A stretch of 64,000 nucleotides of DNA, taken from the NCBI GenBank assembly GCA_905220665.1, contig CAJNAR010000012.1, forward strand, positions 248,001 to 312,000, written 5' to 3'. The notes under the pieces are model-generated. The model ran no database searches, was not told the origin of the DNA, and was given only the letters and a program-made list of their open reading frames with translations. This document shows positions 43,331-56,763 of the stretch, in pieces (the first letter of the stretch is position 1; each line of letters starts with the position of its first letter). The position numbers and the translations under genes are program-made. This DNA is from Albugo candida. Its lineage: Eukaryota; Oomycota; Peronosporomycetes; Albuginales; Albuginaceae.

Positions 43331-44820
43331 GGATTGTCTGCTGCAGCTCTCTCAGATGTTCATACGACTTTGGCTCTGCGCGTGGTCAATGATCTCTACT
43401 GCCAATACTAGCCATATTCTCGCTAAACTTGTTCACAGCCTTGAAGAAAAATCACGCAAGCGTTTGAATCCTTATGTCTTTACGTGCAACTATAACAGTG
43501 CAATATGCAAGGTACTTAAGGTCATGGGCCTCTTTAGCTTCTATACTGTTTTTGAAGAAAGCATATTGATGAAACGCACTGATAAGATGCGGCAATCAGA
43601 GCCTGAATCCGATAGCTTTTTTAATTCTTAATTCCGTCCATCCTAGACCCGGTGTTTCCACACCCGTATGCTTTATTTACCCGTAATTCAGCTTCTCATT
43701 TCTGCATGGGCAATCTCCGCTGCTTCGCTTGTCCCGGCGCAAAAGACGAACAATTCCGAGGAAAATCCTGATTACTATCACTCTTCACGCACTTAAACCT
43801 TTGTTTCCCGCCCGTATCAGAAAAGAAGTCCTCTCATTCTTGACTTCTGAAAAATTTCTTCGTTGCATTATCTTATTTTGGCTTGCCTCACTGAAAAAAT
43901 TATTTTGCTGGCTACCTCCTGTTATCGCTTTCGGCTACACTCGATGATCAGATTCTGGAATCACTTGCAAAACAGGACCGGATTCCTTCTTCCTCTTCCA
44001 TGAAAGTCCATCTCCAATTTTCCCACAATTACTCATTTGAACGCTGCTGGATCCAATGCGTCAACTATCCATTTGACGTTTGTGTCCCAGAACGACGCTG
44101 TGACGAGTTCGCGGATGTCCGGTCATCTCAGTACGCGTTGGGCGGACATACCGTCTGGAAGTAAAACTGGTTCCTCGACCGAGAATTCGATCCGACACCA
44201 GTAAATGTTGAAGCAAGCATTGGCCATCGTATTTCTGCGTCTATTGTTGCAAAATCCACGCAATCGGGATGTTCGGCTTCTCGAAAAGAATAAATTCAAT
44301 GTTGGTTGGTGATGCCCTCAGGATCCTTTCTTTCGAATCTTTTGATCTGATCCTTTGCCAAACGTCCATGCAGGCTGAGACCGGCATTACAAAAAATTGT
44401 TCATGCACGCTTCATAGGTGAGCAGCGTGTGGTACCATTTTTTTTGTATAATTTGATTCTTGAACGTTTCTTTTCTGTAAAATGGGTGTCGTGGAAGGTG
44501 AGTCACGCTTATTATCTGACTCTGCCGAAAACGTCCGCCATTTTGATGTCGTCTTCCACCCTTCGGACATGCTTTTTGGTTACGAACGGTCCTGACGGAT
44601 CAACTCTTCTCAACGCACGTATTTGTCGTATTCTTCTGCTTCTAGTGCGATGCGCTTGAGTTTCTCGTACGCGTTTTTTATTTGTATCCCTGTACTCCAT
44701 AAGTAACCAGTTTGTTTTCTATTAAAAACAAGCAGCGAACTCAACTTAGCGGTGGTATCTCTTCACTTATGAACAAGTCCTCCCTGCACAACCGCCCACG
44801 ACTCCGTGGATGTTCGACTC
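43331..44820. other. Unassigned stretch, possibly retroelement debris
   Basis: Short plus-strand frames (43356-43631, 43729-43947, 44429-44659) have no recognisable motif. A Ser/Thr-rich translation around 44020-44200 could belong to a decayed retroelement, but I cannot support it. Confidence 0.3.
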
Positions 44821-44875
44821 CTATAACTTCAAATATAAAGTGTATCGGTTGAGGTTTTTCTTGGTACCTGTACTC

Positions 44876-45440
44876 GGAATCGTGGTGACTTCGTTACCAA
44901 CTTGGATCGTAACCTTTATGTGACCTATATCAAGTGAGCCTTCTAATCTGATCTCGCTATCTGACATCTCCTCTATTGTAGACTGAATTCCATTCACTGA
45001 TTCTCTTGATATTGTTGATTCAAAAGTGCATAGGACCATCATTCTTCAAACATGTAAATGCATATAATCCTCTTGCATAATCAGCGAAAGCATGGAAGTC
45101 GAACCTTGATCAAGCGAAAGATGGCCTCGGTGTCCAGTGACATAATCATGAGATCTAGTCATGGGACCTAAGCATGGGATGGATATCGGACCCATCAATC
45201 CCTCAACAAGTCTCGACTGCCAAGCTTTTGTTGAATACACGAGAGGATTATATGTATTTACATGTTTGAAGAGTGATGGTCCTATGCACTTTTTGAATCA
45301 ACAATATCAAGAGAATCGGTGAATGGAATTCAGTCTACAATAGAGGAGATGTCAGATAGCGAGATCAGATTAGAAGGCTCACTTGATATAGGTCACATAA
45401 GGTTACGATCCAAGTTGGTAACGAAGTCACCTTGATTCCG
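44876..45440. repeat. Long inverted repeat (197-bp arms, 170-bp loop)
   Basis: Arm 44876-45072 is mirrored by 45243-45440 with only a few mismatches by eye. The arms are two opposite copies of the same piece of gene X (the stretch encoding a version of ELGNEVTLIPSS). Transcription through it would give a long hairpin RNA. Confidence 0.9.
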
Positions 45441-46980
45441 AATAGCGAATTTTACGCACTATACCATTTTCGAAAAATAGTACGCAACTCGAGATTAGAG
45501 AATATCGCTATCGAGGAGGATGTGCATCACTCGTCATGTTCAACAAGAGTTGGCAATTACCTTTGTCCGGTCCGCTTACCTCTGTATGCACCATCTGAAT
45601 GTTCGATTCGTATATATTCCATCTCAATTGTTTGTCAGTAATGGTGACACTGTACAGTTCGTATTGCAATTTAAGGAATGATGATTATATTGGATACTGG
45701 AATATTATGTTCAAATAATAAAATTAAAACGAATAATGTACATTTGTATCTGTTCCTGAAAGATGATACGATGAACACTAAAGGAATGAAAATGATCAAC
45801 AATGTAGCATGCCAAGGCTTAACGGAAGAGATACACTTAGTCACCCCACATTCAAAACAATCGGAGAAACTATTAGCCGTGCGTGGGCAATACGCTCCGG
45901 TATCACTCGAATGCTGAGTCAATATGTGTGAAGCCAAATACAGAGAAGTTGTGTCTGCTTCTGAGACTCAGCAAACGCTGCTAGCTCTACCGTTTTGTAA
46001 AGTCGACTTCTGCTTGATTGAAAATTGAGAGTATTCGCTGCACAAGAACAGAACAACAAGACAATTACGTTCGAGCGCAAAATAATTTGTGATCGCCCAG
46101 TCAGTCATTCGCTGAAATCGTTAGACGATGTATAAGAAGCACTATCAAAATGAGGATGAATTAGAAAGGTTTTAGTCACTTTCAAGAGCGATCAAAGAAT
46201 GCTTTTGTGGCTGTTAGCTCACGCCAAGCGCTCACCTCATAAGCTGGGTGCGGCATGACCGAAACAGATGCTGAAACTTGAAATGTTCAAGAGGTATTAC
46301 ATCGAATGAGCAAGACGAAACAAACAAATGCCATCGATTTTACCGATAGCGCATTAGCTGCAAGTTCGTCCAGCACGATTTCATCAGATTGATCATTGCA
46401 ATAGAAAGCCAGATTTGCGGCAAGCCCCCTGTCTGAAGAAGTGGGACCATGTTGAAAAGCATCACTTTCTTGAATTCTGCAAAGTGAACATTGTGTGAAC
46501 ATGCTTGATTGCCCAACCACAAATTTATCGTCAAGAACGAGTATGACCGTCAAAAATGACAATTTCTTCCACACATGGCGCTCTCCCGCAAATTTATTGC
46601 TGTGAAAATCCATGTGAACAATCGCCCATGTTGAAGTAAACTTCTACTTCGGTCAAAGTTGACTGTCGGCATCAAATCCTTCCAAGTAGGTCTCCTGTAG
46701 CTTGATATTTCTACAATCCTATGTGTATGTTATGAAGAACTTGATCAGCGACGAAGAGTACGCGCCAAAACTCCTGAGGGTCTCCATGGCAAACGATTAA
46801 AAGCGAGCGAGACTTTTTCGTCTAGTCTCTATCAAGATAACGTCGGACGAACCAGCATTATTCAAAACTGACATCCATGAAATACTTGACGTCGCAGAGC
46901 TTGCAATTAGTAGCACGTTGACAAGCTTGCCCGTATAAGGAGCTTATCAGTTCATATCTTTTGATCATTACTGTACATTT
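45243..46980 (+). pseudogene. Gene X pseudogene copy 1
   Basis: Degenerate copy of the gene at 58.7-61.3 kb. Its first part (45243-45640) contains the VGNEVTLIPNSEFY equivalent. Further homologous patches occur at about 45900-46060 and at 46640-46960 (for example CCTTCCAAGTAGGTCTCCTG). Frames are broken throughout. It precedes elicitin E9, as the 58.7-kb copy precedes E10. Confidence 0.6.
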
Positions 46981-47459
46981 ATGATCAGTAGAATTGATAT
47001 ACGCATGCGCCAGCTATTGCGGCTCCGTTCAGAACAAACTGCAATGGCTTCAGCAATATATAAACGGGTAATATAACGCTTTGCTATTTAACCACAAGGG
47101 CAGTCGCCGGTCGCGTCGTTTCGAACGCGATAGAGGCTTGCCGACCACTAGAAAGGTCCCGCGATTTGAACAAGAGAACAAAGAGAAAACAACTTCCATC
47201 TATTTTTACGTGCATGTTTGTAACGGTACTAAGCTTTCAGCTAGTGGTAATGCATCGCGAATGAGAGCAGAGGACGTTGATCAACCGTGATTGCAACACT
47301 ACAAAGAGTGAGAACACGAAGAAAGTTACTTCTATTCTCAGCATTACATAGGGAAGTTTGCATTGTTTTATGGTATAGGGAAGAATAATATGTGAACTGC
47401 TTTGTTCTGACTTCCTATCAGAGAAGTAAGAACTCCACTTGCGACGGATCGAATTCATA

Positions 47460-47508
47460 TCTCATTCTTCAAATCGACTTGATCTTCACAGCCATCTTCT
47501 GTACGAAT
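47460..47508 (+). promoter_or_regulatory. Elicitin core promoter block (E9)
   Basis: TCTCATTCTTCAAATCGACT, then CATCTTCTGTACGAATTC, about 17 bases before the ATG. Confidence 0.6.
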
Positions 47509-47525
47509 TCGCTCTTTCATCAAAA

Positions 47526-48227
47526 ATGAAGACTACTACTTTTTCCCTCATCTCTGCTACCCTTGCTTTGTACACTGCTGGACAAGACGCTCCATCGAAT
47601 GCGACCATAATGAACACTGCTTCCAACACGGATGACGATTCATCCAACAACATGAACACTCCTTCTAACAACATGCCGAACAACATGCCGAACAACATGC
47701 CGAGCAACATCATGCGACCTGTGGCTAACAATGAGATGACGATTGTATCCCCCAGTCCAATGAACACTGATCGACCAATGTGCAATGACACTGTTACTAA
47801 AATGGCAATCAAACAGTGGACGGATGTGAAATGGATCACATCATGTTCCAAAGCAGTTTTAATGCCCATCAAAAGCATTAATGACGTTGCAAAACTCTCC
47901 ACTGAGAATATGCAGAAAATGTGTTTATCGTCGGAATGCATCAAACCATTCTCGGATATGGCATCGTCAAATGTGTACAAGAACTGTGATGTCATGTATG
48001 ATGGAAAAAAGCAAAATCTTGCCGTTGAAGCTGGAAAAATGTCTGATATGTGCAAAAAAGACGATAAAGATGAGAAGCTTTCAGGAAGCACTGATAATTC
48101 AGGCGATGCGGACCCCAAAGAACCTGTGGCTGATCCTACCGTCAAGGATGTAAAGTCCAGCGCCGCTTTCCACTCATTCAGCGCAGTCTGTATCGCTGTT
48201 ACTTTCTTCGTATTGGCTTCGTACTAG
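47526..48227 (+). CDS. Elicitin-like protein E9 (class C)
   Basis: 233 aa. I chose the ATG at 47526 at the conserved signal peptide; an upstream in-frame ATG at 47439 lies before the promoter block. The spacer holds three perfect 12-nt units (47667-47702), each coding NNMP. Six-cysteine domain (MCNDTVTKMAIKQWTDVKWI, KMCLSSECIKPF, YKNCDVMYDGKK), a linker with GSTDNSGD, then a hydrophobic tail VCIAVTFFVLASY. It is nearly identical to E10 beyond the spacer. Confidence 0.9.
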   Translation: MKTTTFSLISATLALYTAGQDAPSNATIMNTASNTDDDSSNNMNTPSNNMPNNMPNNMPSNIMRPVANNEMTIVSPSPMNTDRPMCNDTVTKMAIKQWTDVKWITSCSKAVLMPIKSINDVAKLSTENMQKMCLSSECIKPFSDMASSNVYKNCDVMYDGKKQNLAVEAGKMSDMCKKDDKDEKLSGSTDNSGDADPKEPVADPTVKDVKSSAAFHSFSAVCIAVTFFVLASY

Positions 48228-48589
48228 GAATAAAGGTATTGTAGATTGTATACTCCAATATCATTCATATACATTACATTGAATTCCTGTTCAAAATATC
48301 TTACTCATTGCGAATCTATCCCTGCTATATCCGCAATTGGCTCATCGAAAGCCTAAAAAAGAGTAATTTTGGTCAATGCCAGCCGAAAGATAAAAATAGT
48401 CGTGCAAAACCTGGAAAGTATGCTGACTCCCCAATATACACGTTTGTGCAATCCATTCTTGACATCTGGAAGCTGGTGGTTACAGATTCAGGATCAAAGT
48501 GTCCGATACAAATAGGTTGGTGCAAAATCGGTAGAGTTTCACAAAGTCAAAATAAGAGCAGCTTCATTACCAACCATAACAATAGTGTG

Positions 48590-50040
48590 TATTTCGTGAG
48601 TAAATACTGCACTTGACGTCTTACAACGTCGTAATAGCTATGGATGAGAACTCCCTACAAATTTTTAGATCACGCTCTATTTGATCCTATTTTGAGTCAA
48701 CAAATCATGAGAATTGAAGACTCTACAAACTCTTTTACTGGTCATCAATCCAATATTTCTTCTTGGAAAATTCTTTACAAACTGTTGATGCTAGTTTTTC
48801 AGAACGCATACAGCCCAATCGAGTGATGCCAATGCATTGGATGGATAGTAATACTCAGCAAGAAACATTTATATCAAAATATGAGCTCTCAAATCCTGAA
48901 TTTATGTTTGCTTGTCATTCTTCAGAGAAAAAAAGACAATTAGTGACACTCCCTTTCGTCCATGACATTAGCAAGTCTGTTGAATGATACTAGCACATCT
49001 CGTTCAGTGATCCATTCTTTGAGGATGAGGACCTACCCGACAACGGGTACAGCGAGAAGAATATTTTCCAGCACCATCGTTTCCAAGTACAAATCGAAAG
49101 AAAGTGAATAATTCAACCGACCTTCCGCTCAAGAGATTTATCTCACGAAACTGAGCTCACGCTACACCAAACAAAGCTCATCATGCATCCTACGATCAAT
49201 TAGCTCCGATGACGCAATCAGCTCTAACTCTGCATAAGGAAAGAAGACGAAAATCAGCCTTCAAACATTCAAGGGGGCCCGCAATGATGGTCCAAGCGTT
49301 GTTATGTGCACCATAGCTGTCATGGTGAACTTTCCACCGCAAGGTATGTGCGGATGCCAGTCAGCATGCCAAATCAAATAAATACCGCGCCTGGAATGCA
49401 ATTTCATCACCCTTCGTCATTGAATTCCACCGAATGCAAGCCTTTTGATCTCAAGCCGACTGTGAATGTACAAGTGAAAGAAGAATGCATGAATCAAGAA
49501 GCACATTTTAGTCAAGCAACATCATTTACAAAGTCTTTGCGAATTGCGCAATGTTGCCTTACCTAAGCGAACAATCTGTATCAGGACCACAGCTCTCAGC
49601 TCGACGCAATTCAGTCCAAGAAATCAATGGTAAGCACACATCATCAGCGGTGATGATTCTTCCACGACGATTTCGTGGGCAGTTTTTTTTGTTTTGCCAA
49701 ATGCTATGCGCACATCGGAACTTTGCTGGCCATGATTTCCGATCGCATTATCGCGTTTTGTTTAGGATCTCAACTCGATACGGAGAGCGTCTTGCGATTT
49801 ACATATACGCAAAAGCAACAGCTGCTTGTTTTCCTTTTTTTTAGCAAATACGTTACGTGATGTATGCCTTTATGAGATCGCCAAAGCTATCAGTCTTCTC
49901 CAGTAACAAGCTCACGACCTCGTCTATCTTACACTGTGGATTTTTCATTCGGCCAGATGTGTTCGTTGAAAGAGTTAAGCAATTGCTTCAGCTTACGGAG
50001 AACAAAGCCATAATGCTAAAGGACATTATGTTTTGATGGA
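48590..50040 (+). pseudogene. bZIP pseudogene 3
   Basis: Follows E9 as the intact bZIP follows E8. Recognisable pieces: MPMHWMDSNTQQETFISKYE (48825), NQINTAPGMQFHHPSS (49368), then KCYAHIGTLL, SDRIIAFCLGSQLD and FTYTQKQQLLVFLFF (49690-49840). The basic region is missing, and stops and frameshifts are frequent. Confidence 0.75.
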
Positions 50041-53000
50041 ACACGTATCATGCATGCACTTCTATCTCACATGCGCATCAGATTTGCAAAGTGCTAGTTG
50101 CAAGCTTCGCGACTTCTCAAGCCCTTTACGAGGACAAGCGGCTTGTAAGTGACTGCCAATGACTCTATACCTTTGTACAGAGCATGCATCGTTCGGAGAC
50201 GTCCGTGGTGGTCGACGATCATGAGTGAGATTGGAACTTGTCGCACGTTGCAAGTACTTACGAGGATATTAATCCGAGCTCTGGAGTCACGCTGCTGCCG
50301 ACAGACGCGTTGGATACGCGGATTACATTTTTTCATAAACCGTGATGGATGCTGTCTCGCATAAGATGGCTTAAATCGTACGAGTATAATGAAAGTCTCT
50401 CAAAGAAGGAGTAGATCCGCATTTGATACTTTTTGCATTCTGTGAGCTGAGATTGTGCAAAATCGAGAAAGTAAGAGCTGGTAATCTTCTGAAAGTTATC
50501 TGACTATAGACACTTTACAGGGAACCGATCGTGTTTGCGTGCGAATGAACTCTCGACGCTTGCTAGGAATACGCATGACGCAAAAGGAAGTTCATGAGAC
50601 AAACGCAAGTTGCTCGTGGGTTTGCTCGTGGGTTTGCTCATGTTCCGCGCGATCAGCGATTTGTCGACGGGCTCCATTGAACCGGTATCAGAAGCAAATT
50701 CTCTTTCAAGCGAAGTCGTGGGAGATACACGGGTTGGCTCGAGAATTCTTGTGCCTATGTACTCTTCGGAAACGGTCATGAAGCACGTATTCGTGCTTAA
50801 TCTCTCTTTCGTTTGCGTGAAGCTGACTGAGAAGCGGAGGAATGATGATCAGCATGAGAGCTTGGTTACTTCTTTTGAACAGACAAGCGCGACACAGTCG
50901 GACCGCCGGTAGTTTTCATTGGTAAAAATAGGAGTGTATTAGTGTACGCGAATCTTTCTAAACCTAAGTATTTACATGATTATGCTCCTCCATAGGTAGA
51001 AAATACGGCCCGCATCGAACTAACAAAGTAATTCTCCTCCAGGATCCCACCTGCAAAAACTTCAACGTCAGTCGATTTTCCAACAACTTCACCATTGTCA
51101 AAACAGACTGGAATGCATGACCGCTTTTCGTACAGCACTAGAATCTTGGGCCTGCATACTGATCGAAATATCAATTGAAACTACCGGGGTTTACAGCATC
51201 CACGTCGATCTTGTAGCAATTATCTCATAAGAATTATCTCCAAAGGAACGCCAGAGATCTTGAAGCACGACCACTGCTGCTTCATATATTGAGGCAAACA
51301 GCAAGTGGATGCTCACAAACATGAAAAGAAGCTGAAATGTCTGTTGTAGACCAAAGACTTTGCCGAGTCTTCGATCTGAGATGAAGTTTTCGAATTAGCG
51401 GAGCGAAATTCGGTATTTGCAGGCAAGCACTCTTCGAATTACTTCTCCATCAGCACATTGCAGCTTACACTTTTTAGATTCCTTCCGCTTCCTAAGAGGC
51501 TGAATAGTATCTATGAATAAGATTGAAGGAGAATTGGAGTGTGGTTGCTCGGAGTTCGCATGTAATATTCGAGCTTGATAGCATCAAGACACGTTTCATC
51601 GGTGTTTCCCGGAAAGGATCTGATATTGGATAAATTTTGCCATCGTGTTTGCTCCTCCAACCAGCATCGCATCCGTTCTGTAGTCCATTGCAAGGATGTG
51701 CAGAGATAAGTTTCTCAGAGCGGCTTTGTCTTTTTCACCGTGCTAAATTGATGAGAAATTCATGAAATTCCTGCCAACTTTTTGATTTTGTATTGTCTTT
51801 GATTTGCCTGAGGATTTCTTGACTAAACAGTTTGAATCAAGTGAGCCAGTGTCCATACTCGGATGTGATGTACTCATTTCTATGAATCTTGAGCGGCCTC
51901 GCGCTCTTGTTCGATCCCAAGTAAAATCATAGGATCTCAATGCTTCTCCTTTGTTGATTTGAATGCTTTTGTTGACAAGGTCGTTGCGAGTTTGGACGAA
52001 TACAATATCAGCTGGTCCAGACGCAAGCTACTCTAAAATACTCGGAACATTGCTTTGCTTGCAACTAGATGTGCATAGTGCATTATTACACAAACACGTG
52101 AGGAAATCATGGCTGAGAGTGATTTTTCGCATGACGCTGGCTGCTATTTTAGTATGAATCAGTTCTAATCGCTTGAATGTCATGCCTTTGCGCCCATGTA
52201 TTATATGATAATCCTCCGACAACAGATTATCGATCTTTATGGTTCAAATTTCCTCAAATAAGGAGAAGATTGGTGAGTATCATCTTCTCCTGAAACACCA
52301 ATGCTGCTAAAAGTCCGTACCATAACGAAGGTATTCGCGGATAGCATGAGAATGACGCTTTGAATGCCTTCAAAAAAAGTACATTAGGAGCTGTAAGCAG
52401 CGGCTTTTTCTTGTCGAGATTTTTTTTGCCACAAATTCGTTTTCGGTCAAGTAACTGGGCTCAACGTGGTCATATACTCCAAGAAGCAATTGGAACTCTT
52501 CGGGCTAATACGCTTCCAATATAGTACGTAATAAAGAGTCTAGAGGCTCCACGAGAACTTCTAAGAAGATATAGCTTGTAACTTGCGGAAGTAATCGCAG
52601 AATGCCCTCATAAAAAATCTCCAATGATCGTTTTCATATTTGTGGAAATGACTGCAAGAAAATTTCAAGAGCTACACCGAAGTCTTATTCAGCACCATCC
52701 ACTAAACGCTAATTGTGTATAAAAGATTTCTTGTTGCGTTGAAGCGCTTTGAGGGAAGATCGAAGTACTTGATGAGGCTACGTACCGAGGATGTACGCGC
52801 AGGTACATATGATCCGCCAGTTCGCACAAAAATCAGAACAATGTCGGGCTAGTTTGTCCGCTGCCTTTCTTCATCGAAGCTATTTGTCTCATCCAAATTA
52901 TTGTAAGCATTTGATTGGGGTTGCTGATCATGCAACGTCAGATCCAACTGTATGAGGCCACGGATTCTCGAGAAAGCACGATAGAATTGGATGACAAAGT

Positions 53001-53900
53001 ATATCGACGCAGGCTGATAGATGAAATACTGTCTATTGATGTAATTTACGATCACTGCTGTTATTGGCACAGTGTCATGTTGCATGTATCGCAAAACATC
53101 ATCAAGCCATTGCTCAGAGAACCTTCTTCGACATAAACGCCTCTTTCCATTGTCCCATCCTTCACTGATGCGTGCTGCTTCGAGCTATCGGATTTTCGTC
53201 TACTAAACGTTATCAATAATTCCTCGCTTGATACCGTGAAGATGATCGTACTGATCGCAATACTTTCTGCTTCATAAATTCAGCTGATGTAGTCACATGT
53301 TATTTTCTCCTGTTGATTTGGAGTGATGTTGGAATCATTACAATCAGATCAAATCATCATACGCAGTATCTTTCATCGACGCGGTATAATAGAAAACTAG
53401 GAATGACGAGAGCTGAAGCTTGGTGATATTCTGATCCAAGTCCTAGACATCAAAAGCTTGCATCATTTCTCATGCAATCATAAGTTTATTTGCGCCATGG
53501 ATATATCTTCAATGGAGAAGGCACATTCGAATCGCTTCCTTTCATGTTGCACGATTGTAGCGCACTGGTCTGTGGATATGCTTTTCGGGATGGTGAGACC
53601 GTGCACAGTTAAAGCTAAAATCAAAGTCAAACTGTCGCAGTGATCACTTTTCCACTATGTGATGTCGTTTTGTCGCTGTTGATTGCAATTCCTACAAGTA
53701 CGGACTATCTGCACTGAGGCCCTCCTTTTGAGCAAAATCAGCGCTTATTTATTTACAATTATGTTTCCTGCTTTTGGACAGCGCTACCCCGTGTGGTTAC
53801 GTACGCATTTTATTGAGCTCCATGCTCAAGTACGAATTGTAAGCATATCTGATGATGTCATCTATAAACTTGTGGATATGGAGCGCAGCCACCTGACTTT
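50041..53900. repeat. 4-kb degenerate block, second copy (see 37.2-41.3 kb)
   Basis: Collinear paralogue of 37.2-41.3 kb. No intact gene. The SINE empty site is at 53022-53037. A tandem pair of CTCGTGGGTTTG (50613-50640) is a small local duplication. Confidence 0.65.
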
Positions 53901-54072
53901 TGTATCAAGTAGAGTGTTGCAGGTGCGCTTCCATGGTAACGTTGCAATAAAGCCGGAATTTGCAAAAACTGAAATTGCCGGTTTATCAAATTGTCAAAAT
54001 AAGCTACCTTCTACCGAATTGTCATCAGCATTATGTGCAAACATTGTTGCAGAAGAACCCTGTTTAGGTTAA
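53683..54072 (+). other. Open frame of uncertain status (129 codons)
   Basis: Frame from a non-ATG codon near 53683 to a stop at 54072. From the ATG at 53761 it is 103 residues (MFPAFGQRYPVWLRTHFIEL at the start). The 41.3-kb paralogous block has only a decayed equivalent. There is no signal peptide or family motif. It may be chance or a remnant. Confidence 0.25.
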
Positions 54073-54380
54073 ATAATTTAAGGTCCTAGGTCAACGAGAT
54101 CTAGAAATGTATGTCTGATTATAATTAGTATGTATGCGACTATAAGTTATTGCATCATTATGAAAAAAAAAGCAATTCCTTTGGGAAAGAGTTCCACTTG
54201 TAAATACGAGTTGTCTAAGATGACACTTGATAACAAAAACATGCTTAGCCGATGTGGTCTACTTGCTAACTGATGTGGTCCACTTGCTATTTGCCGACGG
54301 TGGTGTTTGATTTTTAGTCGTGGATCCAAGGTACCAACGTATACGTGTTGGGTAGAAAATGAATTAGGATTCCTTAAACT

Positions 54381-56290
54381 TGCTGGTTGAGAGAAAAATT
54401 TATACTCTCTCCCAGAAAGAAGTCTCAGACTTCAAGCTTTCTTTGCATACGGTCGCAAGGCTCATGGCCCCACTCAACGATTTCGTTCACCAATTTCAAG
54501 AGGATTATAAGGCTCGGCCTACGATAGAGGACTTTCGTATATAGGAGAACCAAATTTGATCATACGAGGCAATGGATTACAATTCAACTTGTTGGCGAAT
54601 ATAGTTTAATTCCGAGTACCAAATTCTACGACCTTTGGATCATTGAAACACCTACTCAAGTCGAAATTAGAAATGGGTCGCTATCAAGGAGCCTGCCCGT
54701 CATTCGTCACGTTCATCAAAAGCTTTCGAAGATGAATGGACGATCCATTCACGTTGGAAATATAAAATCAACACTTGTAACTAGTACATATGTCTGCTCA
54801 ATCGTTTGTCAGAAATGGTGACGCTTGGACTCCTTCCATTGAAGATTGAAAGAAAGATGATGATGAATGGATACTGGTATCTTAAAGTTATAACCTTGTA
54901 TAAATACATGGGGAATCGAGGATAAGTATCTGTTTGCGGAAGATGATGCGGTGGACAGTGTGAAGGAACCCGAGATCCACTTGACGACAAGGATGAACTG
55001 AAGAAGGAGTCAAGGATGCAGAATTGTAAAAGGAGAAGTTGGGAAAAACAAGTGATATCGACAGGGCTGAGGGGAGGATAATACATAGTCATCGTCATTA
55101 CACATTGGATGCTCGATTGCGATGTTTTCTCTTTACAAGTCCTGTTCTTGGTCGAGTTAAAACCCGCAATAAGCGAACAACCTGACATCCAATATCTGAT
55201 ACATTTGGAATGAGAGCACTATCACGTAACGTCGCATTTATAAATATCCCAACTTGTCTGTGAGTGAGTGCAGGACCTGATATGTTAACAGCCATTCGAA
55301 ACAATCGGCGACGCTGATGGCCGCGGTTGAGAAAACGAGATCCGCATTTATTGCAAGCTTATCTTTTCTTATCAAGAGTTGCTATCATTCTCTGAAACCA
55401 AGAAACACCGCGTTGTTTCCGTTTGGCCAATTCTTCAACTCTTGTAAGCGTAAAAGGACTGTCAGTATATGATCTCGCGACGGTCGAGTCATATCGACTC
55501 TCCTCTCAGCCCACGAAAGCGAAACACACGACGTAGCGATTCTTTCAGCGGCCATGTGCTTATGGCATGGTCACATAACACATCGACAGGACACAAGACT
55601 GATTGAGATCGAGGCTGAATCAGTGTGGGATCGCCAAGCCAACCACACGCAAAAAGCAAAGCGTCAGACGCTGTACAAGTAGTAGCAGCGGCATGAAGAT
55701 GGATAAGAAGGTCTCAATGGCCTTCAAACTCAATGAAATAATGGATTCTGCGGTTGGTGTCAATAAACATCAAGGTCTCTCTTTTGAAGAGTGCGAATAC
55801 GACCGAAATAAAGGCTAAAATCGGATTATCGATTTTTACCTCCAAGTGAGCAAGGCGCCCGACGGACAAAGAACACATCATTCATATTACCGATTACGAT
55901 TCAGCCACAACTTGACCCAATTGATCCGCACGATTTGATGCGAAGCTGAAACCGGGACCCATTATGGTGGAGGCATCTAATGTGGTCATTACACCAGCAA
56001 AACGTATCGACGGCAAAGGTGGCTCAACGCTTCTTTCATCGTTTGTCGAATGAACATCAAGCAGACACACTATACCTTAATCAGAACTCTGTCGTCAGGA
56101 TCGAATAATCACAGGCACTCAAACCTGATCAATTTCATCACACATGAGCGGTTTCCCGGCACACTATTAGCGAAGAAGCGCCACAGTACAATATTGCCTC
56201 TAGTCCAAGCATTTTACCGCCGATGTCGAATCCTTACAAGTAGGTCTCGTATAGCTTGCCATTTCTGTCATTTAGCAGACGCTTTTTAGT
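54381..56290 (+). pseudogene. Gene X pseudogene copy 2
   Basis: Degenerate copy of 59.2-61.2 kb. It has LNLLVERKIYTLSQK (54379 onward), the equivalent of the ELGNEVTLIPSS stretch near 54590, CCACACGCAAAAAGCAAAG at about 55645 (mirrored at 60661) and a last patch at 56080-56270. No elicitin follows it. A Cys-module pseudogene on the other strand lies immediately downstream. Confidence 0.6.
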
Positions 56291-56763
56291 CATGCAGACG
56301 AACGGTGTGGTGTGGTCGAACGTAAAGTAGGATCCAGTTCATGTCAAGAATGGACATGCACCTATTAATTAATTACGAAAATGATGTCAACATAATAAGC
56401 AACGATCTATCTCTACAATTCAAATGCTCTTGGATGACTTGGAAGTTGTAACATGCGTATTTCGGCTATTGCGTCTCTGCACTCAGCAAACTACAATAGC
56501 TTTTTATAAAGGTATAGCACTAATCTCAAAGTGCTCCTATATTGTATTATATCAAAGAAAACGATCCTACTCTGATGTTCGGGTACTTTGACAATACAAT
56601 CGATTGATGGGTACGTGCGATCTAACCGGTCTTGCTACGTTAAGTGCTTTCTCCAGCAGTTGTGCTGCCTCCCATTCCAGGTGCTTCTATATGTTAGATG
56701 CGGGGAAAGACCGCATTGATTTGTAGTCGGAAATGTGAAATCATCCAATCTCACAACCACAAT

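Noticed and set aside
43331..44700. LINE ORF1 or nuclease remnant
   Set aside because: Ser/Thr-rich broken frames without any motif I can name, so left unassigned.
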